From Irineochytrium annulatum (taxonomy: Eukaryota > Chytridiomycota > Chytridiomycetes > Chytridiales > Chytridiaceae): DNA of 27,044 bases. Both the position numbers and the translations under genes were made by a program. The DNA lies in the NCBI GenBank assembly GCA_027600665.1, contig JADGJL010000281.1, positions 1-27,044 on the forward strand. Direction: 5' to 3'. The notes under the pieces are model-generated. The model was not told the origin of the DNA, made no database searches, and saw nothing but the letters and a program-made list of their open reading frames with translations. How positions within the stretch are numbered: position 1 is the first letter of the stretch; each line of letters begins with the position of its first letter. Below are positions 1 through 8,607 of the stretch, piece after piece.

Positions 1-578
1 CCCCGCTTCGGACGACAGCTTCGGTCCTTCGAGATTCGCCGCTCCGCGCATCCCCCGTCCGCTCCTCCCCCGTCCGCTCCTCCCCGCGACTTTGGGACGA
101 TTCGCTCCGAGCGTCACCGCACCCTTTGAACATAAGCCCGCCGCGCCGCTCACCGCTCCGCCCGCCTCCGCCATCCACGACAGTGCGAGCCATCTTTCCG
201 TCCCCGCATAAAACCCAAGTCCTGCGCCTCCTGTCGTCCCGCGGTGACATCGTTTCGGAGGGGATATCTATGGAGAGCGCCGGTGGCACCATGACTGTCG
301 ACGTTACGTATGCGGACGAGATCGGGTGCGCGGGAGCGTTGGAGCTAGAGGGCCAAGAGGTCGGCGGCGCGAGAATTGTCGTCATGAGGGTTGCCGGCGG
401 GAAGAACGGACTGTTCGGGCAGATGAGAGGTGGTCGGGTTGCCTTGGAGGAGAGTGCTGACGAGGAGCACTTCGACAGTGGCAGCAGGGTGCTTTACGAG
501 GATGAAGATGATAAGGCGCCGATGGTTAGGGGCCAGAGCATGTGGAGCAGGGTTTTGAACGTTATTTATGGTTGGTGA
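1..578 (+). CDS. NUP53: Nup53/Nup35-type nucleoporin, 3' part (5' end outside window)
   Basis: The frame is open from the window edge to the TGA at 576-578, so this is the C-terminal part of a longer protein. Structural nucleoporins of this family sit in the inner ring of the nuclear pore, bind Nup170/Nup155 and Nup93-type scaffolds, and touch the membrane through a C-terminal amphipathic helix. A Pro/Ser/Arg-rich linker (about 1-180) is followed by an RRM-like MPPN fold (about 185-390): the pieces VRAIFPSP, VLRLLSSRGDIV and the strand with MTVDVTYADE match the order seen in Nup35. The protein ends WSRVLNVIYGW; vertebrate Nup35 ends with a similar helix and a terminal FGW. The first ATG-like start lies outside or upstream of an intron; the TTG at 126 is only an arbitrary in-frame codon. 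The family call rests on the fold pattern plus the C-terminus. Confidence 0.72.
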   Translation, partial: PLRTTASVLRDSPLRASPVRSSPVRSSPRLWDDSLRASPHPLNISPPRRSPLRPPPPSTTVRAIFPSPHKTQVLRLLSSRGDIVSEGISMESAGGTMTVDVTYADEIGCAGALELEGQEVGGARIVVMRVAGGKNGLFGQMRGGRVALEESADEEHFDSGSRVLYEDEDDKAPMVRGQSMWSRVLNVIYGW

Positions 579-827
579 ACGAAACAAAACAGTTTGTCTA
601 TTGTAGCTGTGCTGGCTGCTTTGATTTATTAATTACAAATATTTAAACGGGGACTTTTGAAAAAGTTATTGCATTTAGCAGGCTAATAAATGAAGTGAAG
701 AAAGCAGAGCAAACATAAATACGATTTTAAAGGAAACATTCTCGCGCGCAGTGGCATCCAACGTGGAGGTTAAGGTGGCCAGAGCGAAATAATGTAATAG
801 AACACTAAAATGTGAAAGTTTGACATA

Positions 828-900
828 TCCCGAGTAGCGAAGTGGTTAACGCGCATCCCTTCTAAGGATGAGATCGTGGGTTCGATCCCCACCTTGGGCT
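828..900 (+). tRNA. tRNA-Arg (anticodon UCU), intronless
   Basis: A full cloverleaf can be drawn. The acceptor strands are 828-834 and 893-899, with the first pair T-C mismatched. The D arm begins at 837 with an AGTGGTTAA loop. The anticodon stem is 854-858/866-870 with loop CTTCTAA, giving anticodon TCT at 861-863 with U33 in front. The T stem is 876-880/888-892 with loop TTCGATC. The internal Pol III promoter boxes are present: an A box around TAGCGAAGTGG and a B box GGTTCGATCCC. It reads AGA codons. A seven-T run follows at 909-915. The mismatch at the acceptor tip is the only weak point. Confidence 0.93.
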
Positions 901-902
901 AA

Positions 903-924
903 CCCAAATTTTTTTAAATTTGGG
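903..924 (+). terminator. Pol III terminator inside a perfect 9-bp palindrome
   Basis: CCCAAATTT (903-911) is separated by TTTT (912-915) from its exact reverse complement AAATTTGGG (916-924). The T7 tract (909-915) is a sufficient RNA polymerase III stop for the tRNA just upstream. The palindrome is longer than termination requires. Its first arm (CCCAA) can also pair with the TTGGG at 894-898 in the tRNA 3' acceptor strand. Confidence 0.7.
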
Positions 925-1369
925 CCACCAGACGTTTCAAGCAACGATGTCTCGGCTCCACAGCCACAAAATCATTTAATCATAAATGTCAGTGAAACGC
1001 CCTCCATTTTTGTTCCGTAGATGTTTTGCAAGCGGGATAATAAAAGAGTAAAACGTTGGAATAAGAGAAAGAAGTTGAGTGGTATTGTCGGGTAAAAATT
1101 GTTGTTTTCTGGAAGAAAAGCGAACTTTGAGCATACATGCAGGTTGAGCGTTAGAAGAGAAAAGCTAGTATCCAAGGGTCTTGGAGTTCAGAGTTACATG
1201 ATGAGAAGTTCAAACAGAAGCTGAAGCGCTCTAAAAGTCAATGGAGAAAAGGAAAACAGAAAGGTAATGCAGAAACTGGAAAAGCACGATCAACACACTC
1301 CACTCCCAACTCCATCAACGTTCATCAACGTGAAGTCCCACCTCTTGCTGCCTGTCTTGATCGTCCTCT
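925..1369. other. AT-rich intergenic stretch, no gene seen
   Basis: About 450 bases between the tRNA terminator and the first decayed module. Short open frames on both strands have no recognisable motif, and composition is AT-richer than the genes. The right end may still belong to the downstream tail of the minus-strand module copy, but it does not align with the tail of the second copy. Confidence 0.5.
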
Positions 1370-2369
1370 TCGCTGGTCCCTTCCTTGACAAGTCAGGGAC
1401 TGCGATGTACTGGTTCCACCTGCGCGTCTCTGCGCTCGTCGTCTCAATTTGCTCCGCCAAAATCCGACACGGAAGTCCTATTCCACCCGTGGCCGCCCTC
1501 TCAATCAGCTTTTTATGACGAACGCAAACTGAGGGTAGGGGTGCACACCGCGCGAGTTTGGCACCAATGATGCCGAGAGGGGGTCGAAAGTTATCCTTGC
1601 GGCCGGCCCCGCCCGCTTCGCGAAGGCAATGAACCTCGTCAGCCCCTCCCACTGCGTGAACGTCACCTTCATGCCCACCATCCTCGCAACCTCCTCCTTG
1701 AGCCACTGAATGTATAGGGACTTGGGCTCCGCCGGACGCCCCTCCGTCTCAGCATCCTCCGCCTCCGGGAGCTGAGGGACCCAGTGCCATCCTTTTCTGC
1801 ATTTTGGCGATGCACGGGGGCGACACGGCGTGGTGGACAACATCCTGTCCGTCCGTTGTCGGCTGCTTGCAACACAGGAGGCCGCAGATCAGGCATCTCA
1901 AGAAGACCTGCTCTGGCAACTTCCTGACATTCCACAGATCACGGGCGCGTGATCGCTCACTCCGCACCAGCTGCTCGTCGATGGTCTCTCCGACCTCGGC
2001 CACAAACTTCCCCTCGCGCTTCATAATGACCGGGTGAGCGACTCAAAGCCGCTGACCCTCAGCTTGTTCGACTTCTTGGAGGAGCTCACGACGCTCGGCC
2101 AGGGAGAGGAGGTCGAAGTCTAGCCTGACTTTCCGCGCCTTTGAGACTATCGAGAGAGCACCGACCAACGCTCTCGGGGTTCTGAAGTGGCGGTAGACGT
2201 CTGGGTCAAGAGTGGAAACGACTGCCGGTGAAGCAGTGGGCAGGACGCCCCCTATGTCCGCTGAAATCCTTTCTCTCCTCCCACTCGTAAGCTTTTGCCT
2301 GCCAAACACGGGAACCGCCGCACTTTCCAACTCAACCCCACCAATCTCCTCCACCTCATCCACCCTCAC
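1370..2369 (-). pseudogene. Decayed copy 1 of an unknown cysteine-containing module
   Basis: On the minus strand, frames from 2369 down to about 1370 form one broken protein. The segments in order begin STLDPDVYRHF, then a Leu/Arg-rich helix (LLSLAERRELLQEVEQAEG), then ERSRARDLWNVRK, then RCLICGLLCCKQ, then HHAVSPPCIAKMQ, then MKVTFTQWEGLTRFIAFAKR, and finally IETTSAETRRWNQYI. The same order occurs on the plus strand at 6,030-6,870, mostly as near-identical residues. Copy 1 carries an in-frame TGA just after the AEGQRL segment and an extra A in the run near 1793-1800, which shifts the frame. I recognise no family. The Cys/His spacing could bind zinc, but that is inference. It may be a host multigene family or the coding remains of a mobile element; no terminal repeats or transposase motif were found. 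Confidence 0.6.
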
Positions 2370-2925
2370 TGGATCTACGCTTTGGGATCATCCCTTTGCG
2401 AGCTGTCTCTGCTTGTGAGAATTCACAGCAATAAATGAATAATGAACAATATCCACGAACCAGCGATAAATCTCACTCCAATCCACGCAGCACTCGCTTC
2501 CATAGAAGTGAAAGACTTATGGTAAATCCAGACCTCATCTTGACCAGTTTTCACGGGCCCCATGCCTCTGGGCATGGTGCATAACAATTATTATTTAATA
2601 TCTTACTAGGAACACTAGCACAGGACTTAGCAAAAATCCGGTGGCTGCATTGCTCCTAATTCAGTCAGGCTTAGCCAGCCTGGTACACGACCGAGCCGCC
2701 TAGGCTTGACCTGGCTGAGCAAACCCTAGCAGGAAACAACCATGGGAGTTCACAGCTCGTGGCTGAAAATCTAAAACATCGCCTTCTCTGCTTTTCTAAG
2801 CTTGCCATAAAACCGTTGCGCTAAAGCAGCTTTATACTGCTCAGCTAATCAGAATGTATCAGTTATATTTATGCTATTGGTAAAGTCGGCTTGTTGTTCT
2901 TGGCATTTATGCAGTGGTCCATGAT
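2370..2925. other. Non-coding stretch with a short hairpin
   Basis: No coding frame of note in about 550 bases. At 2560-2577 CCATGCC, loop TCTG and GGCATGG form a perfect 7-bp stem, extendable to 2557-2580 with one mismatch. Around 2667-2716 the arms GCTTAGCCAG and CTGGCTGAGC are near-inverted repeats. These could be remains of a small non-autonomous element, but there is no target duplication to prove it. Confidence 0.35.
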
Positions 2926-3204
2926 TTAGTTAGTTACTTGTGTGTGTCTTTCAAAGTAGAGGGCCAAGAAGGCCTTATAATAAACCCGATCACTGGCCAA
3001 CAGCCACTCGCGCTGTATCCTTGAAAAAGTGAGCCGCTTGTACCTGTTGTCCCCCACCGGCGGGAGCCGATTGTGCCGGACGCATTGTGAAGAGCCGAGC
3101 CCCTGAATCCTCCCTCCCCCACCTTGATCGGTACCTGCTTCTGGGTGTGGGTTTGGATTGCGGTGCTGTTCCCTTGGACCACTAGGAATGCTTATCCCGG
3201 ACAT
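2926..3204 (-). pseudogene. Minus-strand coding fragment, unknown family
   Basis: The minus frame ends at a stop near 2926 and contains a stretch with normal protein character: NRLPPVGDNRYKRLTFSR, then a tryptophan and a Tyr/Leu-rich helix (YYKAFLALYF). The 5' part of the open frame is Pro/Gly/His-rich and looks like read-through. It lies immediately downstream, on the same strand, of the fragments at 3,240-4,433 and may be the last exon of the same lost gene. I cannot assign a function. Confidence 0.35.
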
Positions 3205-3239
3205 TGGATACTAGACCTGTTGGACTTGGACTTTCTATT

Positions 3240-3535
3240 TCCTTTGGGAAACTGCGATCTTTTCTGACACGCCCACGATTTCCTGCACAAGCTTCTCCGC
3301 AAACTTTTATGAAACGCTTTCGGTGCATTGCTTGCTCAGGGAGGTCTCATACACGTGAACGCGCTCTTGGAGGTTCGCTACCCAAGACGTTCCTTTCCCA
3401 CACACAGGGCGTCATCACGTTCGGGAGGTCCTCAAAGGTCTGAAGTATCAGATCCTGAACCGCCGGGCTATAGTACTTGGCCGCCCCGGGTGCACCCACC
3501 AGATGACAATTGAATACACACCCGTGCAAGTTGTG
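3240..3535 (-). pseudogene. Decayed fragment, paralogue of the 4.26-4.43 kb remnant
   Basis: Two minus-strand frames join across a frameshift near 3,390. The first holds CVFNCHLVGAPGAAKYYS and VQDLILQTFEDLPNV. The second holds WVANLQERVHVYE, an in-frame stop, then KFAEKLVQEIVGVSEK. The first segment aligns with the one starting PLLNRALVDSPRAGNYG at about 4,420 on the same strand, in the same frame. At nucleotide level about 26 of 32 bases agree across the best part (near 3,490-3,525 versus 4,380-4,412). This is therefore a second, older copy of the same module, or an internal repeat of one gene. Confidence 0.4.
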
Positions 3536-3609
3536 TCACTGACCCTCGACTGCCGCCCGCCCGCATGCGTCCGCCGTGAACCATCCCAGTTGAGCTGTCG
3601 GCCAGAGGG

Positions 3610-4433
3610 TCAAGTAAACTCTTTAAGCATTAGCGAGCTGATGAGGTCTGAGTACTCATCCAGGAAACAAACTGCTGACCCTGTCACCTTGACGAGGAGC
3701 CCCACTGCGCGGTCCGGCTCCTCAACCACCTCCAACTTGACGTCCACTTGGAAGGGCCCAAGCTCCGCAGCTTCCCTTGCCTGCCACAGGGGCGGTGCCT
3801 CTGCTGTAAAACATCCCCTTGGAACCACCCCATCATTCCTGGCCAAGTGCCGTCCACCGAAGCCGTTGTTGGAATAAGAGTGCCCGATCTCCTCCAAACA
3901 GAACCGTGAAGGTGTATAAGCGACATTGGGATCCAGTTCTTTTCAGAATGGGCTTGTATGAACGCCTTCATGCAGTACAAGAAGTAAAGATTAGAGTGGC
4001 ACGAGGCAAGCGTAACATTGAGGTCAGCATTTAAAGCTTTCAATGACGTAGATGTGTCGTCGTTTGAGGTCCCAGTATTCACGTTGGCTGCGTTCCGCCC
4101 TCCAATTTCCTTCGCAATGCCGCCCACAAGTTCCTCTCCGTGACAGTCCTCAAGGTGGTAGCCAATCAGCTCCTCCCCAAGCATTTTCGCAACTGTCTCA
4201 AAATTGTCTCTGTAGTGGGCATACTCCTTGGAGGCCTTATAGTCATTGGGTTGTTTTTGCAGCTACTCAAGATTGAGGCAATCCTCGCAAGCACCCAGAA
4301 GCATCATTGCCGCTGTTAGTTTGGCAACACGCTGAGCAACGAGCTTTTGCAGTGAGGCACCGTAATTTCCAGCGCGGGGTGAATCCACCAGAGCACGATT
4401 GAGTAGAGGGAGCCTTGATCCAGTCCAACCCTA
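3610..4433 (-). pseudogene. Near-intact but stop-interrupted gene fragment, unknown family
   Basis: On the minus strand a splice-acceptor-like TTTGTTAG precedes 4433. A long coding-quality frame follows: WTGSRLPLLNRALVDSP, then LQKLVAQRVAKLTAAMMLLG, then ACEDCLNLE and an in-frame TAG (4265-4263). The same frame then continues with NDYKASKEYAHYRDNFE, MLGEELIGYHLEDCHGEELV and GGIAKEIGGRNAANVN down to about 3,925. A second frame from 3897 to 3610 carries FQVDVKLEVVEEPDRAVGLL and ends after SSLMLKEFT. No splice choice that I tried removes the TAG and keeps frame, so I call it a pseudogene. Composition is helical and acidic. No known domain is recognised, and the start is lost. Confidence 0.5.
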
Positions 4434-4548
4434 ACAAAGCTGGCCCGGCCGCACGCGTTCCGTAAGAAACCAATTCTGCTTGCACCACACATGCCGCGGA
4501 TTGTTGGGCGGTATCCCAGGCGTATAAGGAGATATGAGTTGGTGACAT

Positions 4549-5258
4549 AGGGGTGAATGAACAGCGTATAGCTTGAAAAGTTGACCGAGGTTGAGTTGTA
4601 CTTTTGTAACTATCAATCTAACACAAGACATTAAGTTTTTTAGTAGAATGAAAGAACAGGTATACTTCCCCTCCCGTTGCAACCCTCTACTCTCTCTCCA
4701 GACAGGTCAGTTGCCCTTGACTTGGATTCATTTTTGGGCCCATTATCAACCGATTATCGGCCGGGGAATGGAGCAAGGGAGAGAGCGGACCTGGTCTGGC
4801 GGAATCGTTCACAGGCAGGTGATCAGTTTTATTCAGCTAATAGTTTACACGCCCCAAAAAAGTTAACATTAGCACCTGTCCAACCTCAGACCATAAGTCG
4901 TTCCTAATACTGCAAAATATAGCCATTCTCTGTTGGGCAAAGTTTATCCTTAATATTTTGTGCTGTGATCTCCAGGCATCGCAATCCCCAGTAACCCGCC
5001 CTAGGAGCCAGTCAAACCGTCCTCCACCCACATACAGTTCTTGACATCCCTCCAGGCACATATAATTCATCGCATCCCTTCACCCGGGTCTAGCTAGTAC
5101 GCTTTTCTAGTCTGTTCTCCTTCCCCTTCTCCATTAGGCGTCCTTGCTCATCATGAGCTTCTTTGTCAGTTCCCAAGGCATAACAAAATCCTGCAGCCGC
5201 CTGGGGGATTAAACCCTAGGCGCCAACGCAGGATGTACCCTCCTTCTGCACCAGCAAA
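4549..5258. other. Intergenic, no supported gene
   Basis: About 700 bases with only short open frames. The best (minus, 4837-5070, about 77 codons) has no recognisable motif and no neighbouring exon. An imperfect inverted repeat (CGCCTGGGG and CCCTAGGCG) lies near 5,198-5,222. I see no RNA gene. Confidence 0.4.
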
Positions 5259-5847
5259 TTAGTACAGCAGAGTAAAACACCCACCACAGCCCATCACACT
5301 CAACTTGGGGAACTCAGCATGGAGACGGCGGGGCTGTCCGGCAAGGAAGAATGCAGTCCAGCAGTCCAACTGAGCTCCATCAATGCGGGTCCGAGAGCAG
5401 GCAGAGGGTGATGTTTGGGTCTGGCCAAGCACCAACATGCGAGAAAGGTCGCCGGGGCCAGCCGGTGCAAGGAGGAGCCACAGGGGCGTGCCCCAGCTGA
5501 AGAAGAAGGGATTGTAGCATCCGCCAATTAGAGAACAGGCCTCTAAGGAAAAGATCTGAGGAGTGCAAATCTTCCATGTCCGCAGACCCACCCGCACCAG
5601 CATTCCTGGCCGCCGACGTCCGCGCAGATGATTATTTCCGCAGGCGGTCCCAAATCATCCAGCATCCACACCGAGACAGTCTTGGAGGTGTTTGGGGCCA
5701 AGAGGGAAGGTGAGGAAGCGGCCTTTCATCTTCTCAAGATTTCCTCGCGTATCCCTGACCGCCCATCCAGTTCCGTTCAAATTCTTGGCGTCGATCTTCT
5801 CCCCTTCTTCACCCACCACCACAGGCGTCAGCGTGACGGTTCCTGGG
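5259..5847 (-). pseudogene. Decayed minus-strand coding fragment, unknown family
   Basis: Just after an acceptor-like CTCTCCCAG, the minus frame from about 5847 to 5660 reads as ordinary protein: TVTLTPVVVGEEGEKIDAKN, then GWAVRDTRGNLEKMKGRFLT and FPLGPKHLQDCLGVDAG, then a TGA. Downstream frames (to 5259) are open but shifted and Cys/Pro-rich. The beta-strand-like, Val/Glu-rich character recalls the 3,610-3,760 fragment, but I could not make a convincing alignment. It starts only about 100 bases from the second module copy, in the opposite direction. Function unknown. Confidence 0.35.
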
Positions 5848-5950
5848 AGAGTTACTCAATTTGACATCATTTCTCACCTGTGTGAGTTGCATGTCGTAAT
5901 TAATGAATCATCGTGATTAGCACGCAAAGGAGGTCGCGTGGGCCACGGAC

Positions 5951-6995
5951 ATGTCTGGCACGGAACCTGCTCATGATGCTGATGGCGAGGTATATCTCAT
6001 ATCACCATTCAATTTTTTTCTCAAGCTCACCTGTCTTGATCCCGCGCTGTATGCTCAATTTGACCAGCCGCTTGCGCTGCCAGGTGCCATCTCTACGGCC
6101 TCAAAGGCTCGGACACGCCGGCCCAACTTTGACCTGTTGCCGCTTAACAAACGCCACGCTGTTCTTCGTGAAGTCGACAAGGCCGAGGGCCGCCGGCTTA
6201 GGGTCACGCATCTTGACCTGATGAAGCGTGAGGGGAGGTTGTGGCTGAGAACAGGGAGACCGTTGACGAGCAGCTGGCTCGGAGTGACCGATCACGCGCC
6301 TGTGATCTGTGGAATGTGAGGAAGTCGCCAGACCAGGTCTTCATGCGATGCCTGATCTGCGGCCTCCTGTGTTGCAAGCAGACGACAGATGGACAGGATG
6401 TCATCCACCACGCCGTGTCGCCTCCGTGCATCGCCAAAATGCAGAAAGGATGGCACGGGGTCCCTCAGCTCCGGGAGGCGGAGGATGTTGAGACGGAGTG
6501 GCGTCCGGCGGAGCCAGAGTCCCTACATATCTAGTGGCACAAGGAAATGTTTGGTGGATGGTGGGTATGAAGGTGACATTTACGCAGTGGGAGGGGCTGA
6601 CTTGGTTCATTGTCTTTTGCGAAGCGGGTTGGCCCGGCCGCAAAGATGTCGTTTCACACCCTCTCGGCATCGTTGGTGGCGGGCTTGCGGGTCATGCACC
6701 CCTACCGTCAGTCAGTTTGTGACCATGAACAAGCTGATTGAGAGGAAGGGCGGATTAAGGCTCCCGGGCAGGATTATTGTACAGCAGGTTGAGACGACGA
6801 GCTCAGAGACGCGCAGGTGAAACCAGTACATTTCAAAACTGGACTTGTCGAGGAAGGGACCGGTGTTCGCAACGGGCTTGACGTACCTCATCGTGGTGAC
6901 GTCGCCCTGATCAAACAGGTTGTCGCGGCAACGGCCTTGGCGGCCGTCCTGTCCACAGTTGACCCAGACCTCTAACGCCACTTCGGAGCCAAGGT
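5951..6995 (+). pseudogene. Decayed copy 2 of the unknown cysteine-containing module
   Basis: This is the plus-strand counterpart of 1,370-2,215, in inverted orientation. The order is LDPALYAQFDQPLALPGA, SRACDLWNVRK, MRCLICGLLCCKQ, HHAVSPPCIAKMQ, MKVTFTQWEGLTWFIVF and VETTSSETRR. Lesions relative to copy 1 include a lost T near 6239 (frameshift), a TAG at 6532-6534, one extra T near 6,612-6,618, and a TGA at 6818-6820 where copy 1 has TGG. After the module the frame continues with ALIKQVVAATALAAVLSTVD, followed by an L-stop-RHFGAK segment (6,945-6,985). That repeats the module's opening motif, so the parent protein was probably built of tandem modules. No function can be assigned. Confidence 0.6.
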
Positions 6996-7280
6996 AACCC
7001 TACCGACGCGTCTGACACCATGCGAGTGCTCGCATGCTTCTGTGCGCTTTACGCTACGTGCCTATGCTGGTGGGGCGAGAGACCGGCTGGCCATCGTCGG
7101 GAGTGCGACGCAACGTCGGACGACTCAGCATGGAGGACTTCTGCAGGGCGTCCGGCCGCCTGAGGTGGTCGAGTAATCGGGACAGATCCTGAACAGCCGC
7201 GAAATCACTCGACCTGTGAGGTCTTAGACTGTAACGGCGCAGGAAGTGGCTTGTAGCATGGCAGGTGAAGATCCAATTAC

Positions 7281-8607
7281 ATGATGACCGTCTCGATGGT
7301 TAGGGGTAACGTCACCAATACCGTGACCCTGAGGGCCGATAGGAGCTTGGACAACACCATGGTAGTTTGCATTCTGTAGACCAACCCCTGACCATGCTGC
7401 TCCAGGTGGCCAACATCGACCTGCCGACGACGGCGATCACCAAGGGCACCTCCAGCCACTTCCAGTTCGCGCTGCTGGATGTTGCGACCAACTCCGTCCG
7501 TCGGGTCCTCTGCAATTGGTCGTTGAACACTACAAACGTTACCTGCCCCGACATTCAAGATGAGGGTTTTACGTGCGTCCACCAACCGTGCGTCTTCACC
7601 GTGCCCGCGGCGGGGCTGTACCCGGCGTCGACATACGAGGTAGAAGTCTCGATCTGCCTGTCGACTGTCAGCGCGAGCGAGTGCGCGTCCGTTGAACATT
7701 CCTTTCCATTTTGGCGGCCGACCTCCTTCAAGTATGTTCTCATCATTACCGACGCATTCGGGGTTGTTGGACCCAGGACTCACGTGCCTTTTTCTTTGGA
7801 AGCTTCACGATAAGCAACGCCGGTGTCTGGTCCGGTGACTGGGGATCGGCGAACCCCGGGCCTGCAGTCGTCGCAACTACCGCAGGCAGCCCGACCATCT
7901 CAGCAACCAGCCCGCCGTCAACCAGCGCGACCACCGCCAACGCCTCGACATCCTCCTCCGCGTCCTCCCTCGCCACCACAACCGTCATCGCCATCGCCGC
8001 TGTCGCTGGCGTCGTCGTCCTCGGCATCCTCGCCGCTATCTTCGTCTTCTGTCGTCGCTCCGCCCATTCCCGTGCCGCGTCTATATCCCCCGCCGTCCTG
8101 AATTCTGCCTCTGACGCTACTTCCCAGTCCGCGAGCACCCCAACCTCCGGCCCCGGACCACAGCCGGACGCGTCTTTCTACCAGGCCCCCGCCGGGTCCT
8201 CGATGATGGCCATATCGCCCAACCAGGGAGGGCAGTCGTACCCCATGCAGCAGTCCTACACGCTCGAGTCCTCGCCCTACCTCCCGTCCATGGGCCAGCC
8301 TGACTTCTCGCCGCACCCTCAACCTCACCCGCACCAGATGTATCTCGGCGCCGGCGGAGGCAAACACTCGTACGGCGCGCAGCCGCCGTCGAGCATGATG
8401 TCTTGCACGTCCACGGGGTCGTCGTCCGCTCCTCTCCACCAAGGTGGGGATGGATCTATGAAGATGACGGATGCCCTGGCGCCGCCGTCCGCGGCCGTGC
8501 CTGTCAATGCGGGATCGTTGGAGAAGCAGGGCGGGCTGTGGAACCCAGTACCGCAAGGGCAGAGCCTGCCGGCGTACGAGGAGCCTCGATACGAAGAGCC
8601 TCAGTGA
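7281..8607 (+). CDS. Single-pass membrane glycoprotein with Ser/Thr stalk; N-terminus unresolved
   Basis: Proposed exons are 7281-7361, 7406-7731 and 7803-8607 (403 codons). The introns are 44 and 71 nt, both GT-AG, with CTGAC-like and CTCAC-like branch sites, and frame is kept across both. The ectodomain (about 1-150) has six or more cysteines and N-glycosylation sites (NTT, NVT). A Ser/Thr/Ala-rich stalk follows, then one membrane segment (TTTVIAIAAVAGVVVLGILA plus seven residues) stopped by CRR. The cytoplasmic tail of about 210 residues is Pro/Gln/Gly/Ser-rich and ends in LPAYEEPRYEEPQ, a PY-like motif of the sort bound by WW-domain ubiquitin ligases. The layout resembles fungal surface sensors and adhesins (Mid2-like), but no known ectodomain is recognised. 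The ATG at 7281 gives no signal peptide, so an upstream exon is expected. One candidate begins at 7020 (MRVLACFCALYATCLCWW), but it overlaps the decayed module tail and no clean splice was found. Confidence 0.62.

Noticed and set aside
3490..4420. Repeated peptide YSIVIWWVHP / YSIVLWWIHP on the minus strand
   Set aside because: The nucleotide repeat is real, but this reading frame is short and closed on both sides. The neighbouring frame (LLNRALVDSPRAGNYG and FNCHLVGAPGAAKYYS) continues for much longer and is the likely coding frame.
1370..6995. Interpretation of the island as a complete DNA transposon with long terminal inverted repeats
   Set aside because: The inverted segments are themselves coding modules, not non-coding termini. 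No transposase motif, no matching outer ends and no target-site duplication were seen.
7918..8556. Minus-strand Arg/Gly-rich frame opposite the membrane protein tail
   Set aside because: Antisense shadow of a Ser/Pro/Gln-rich coding region. The transmembrane segment and splice phases support the plus strand.
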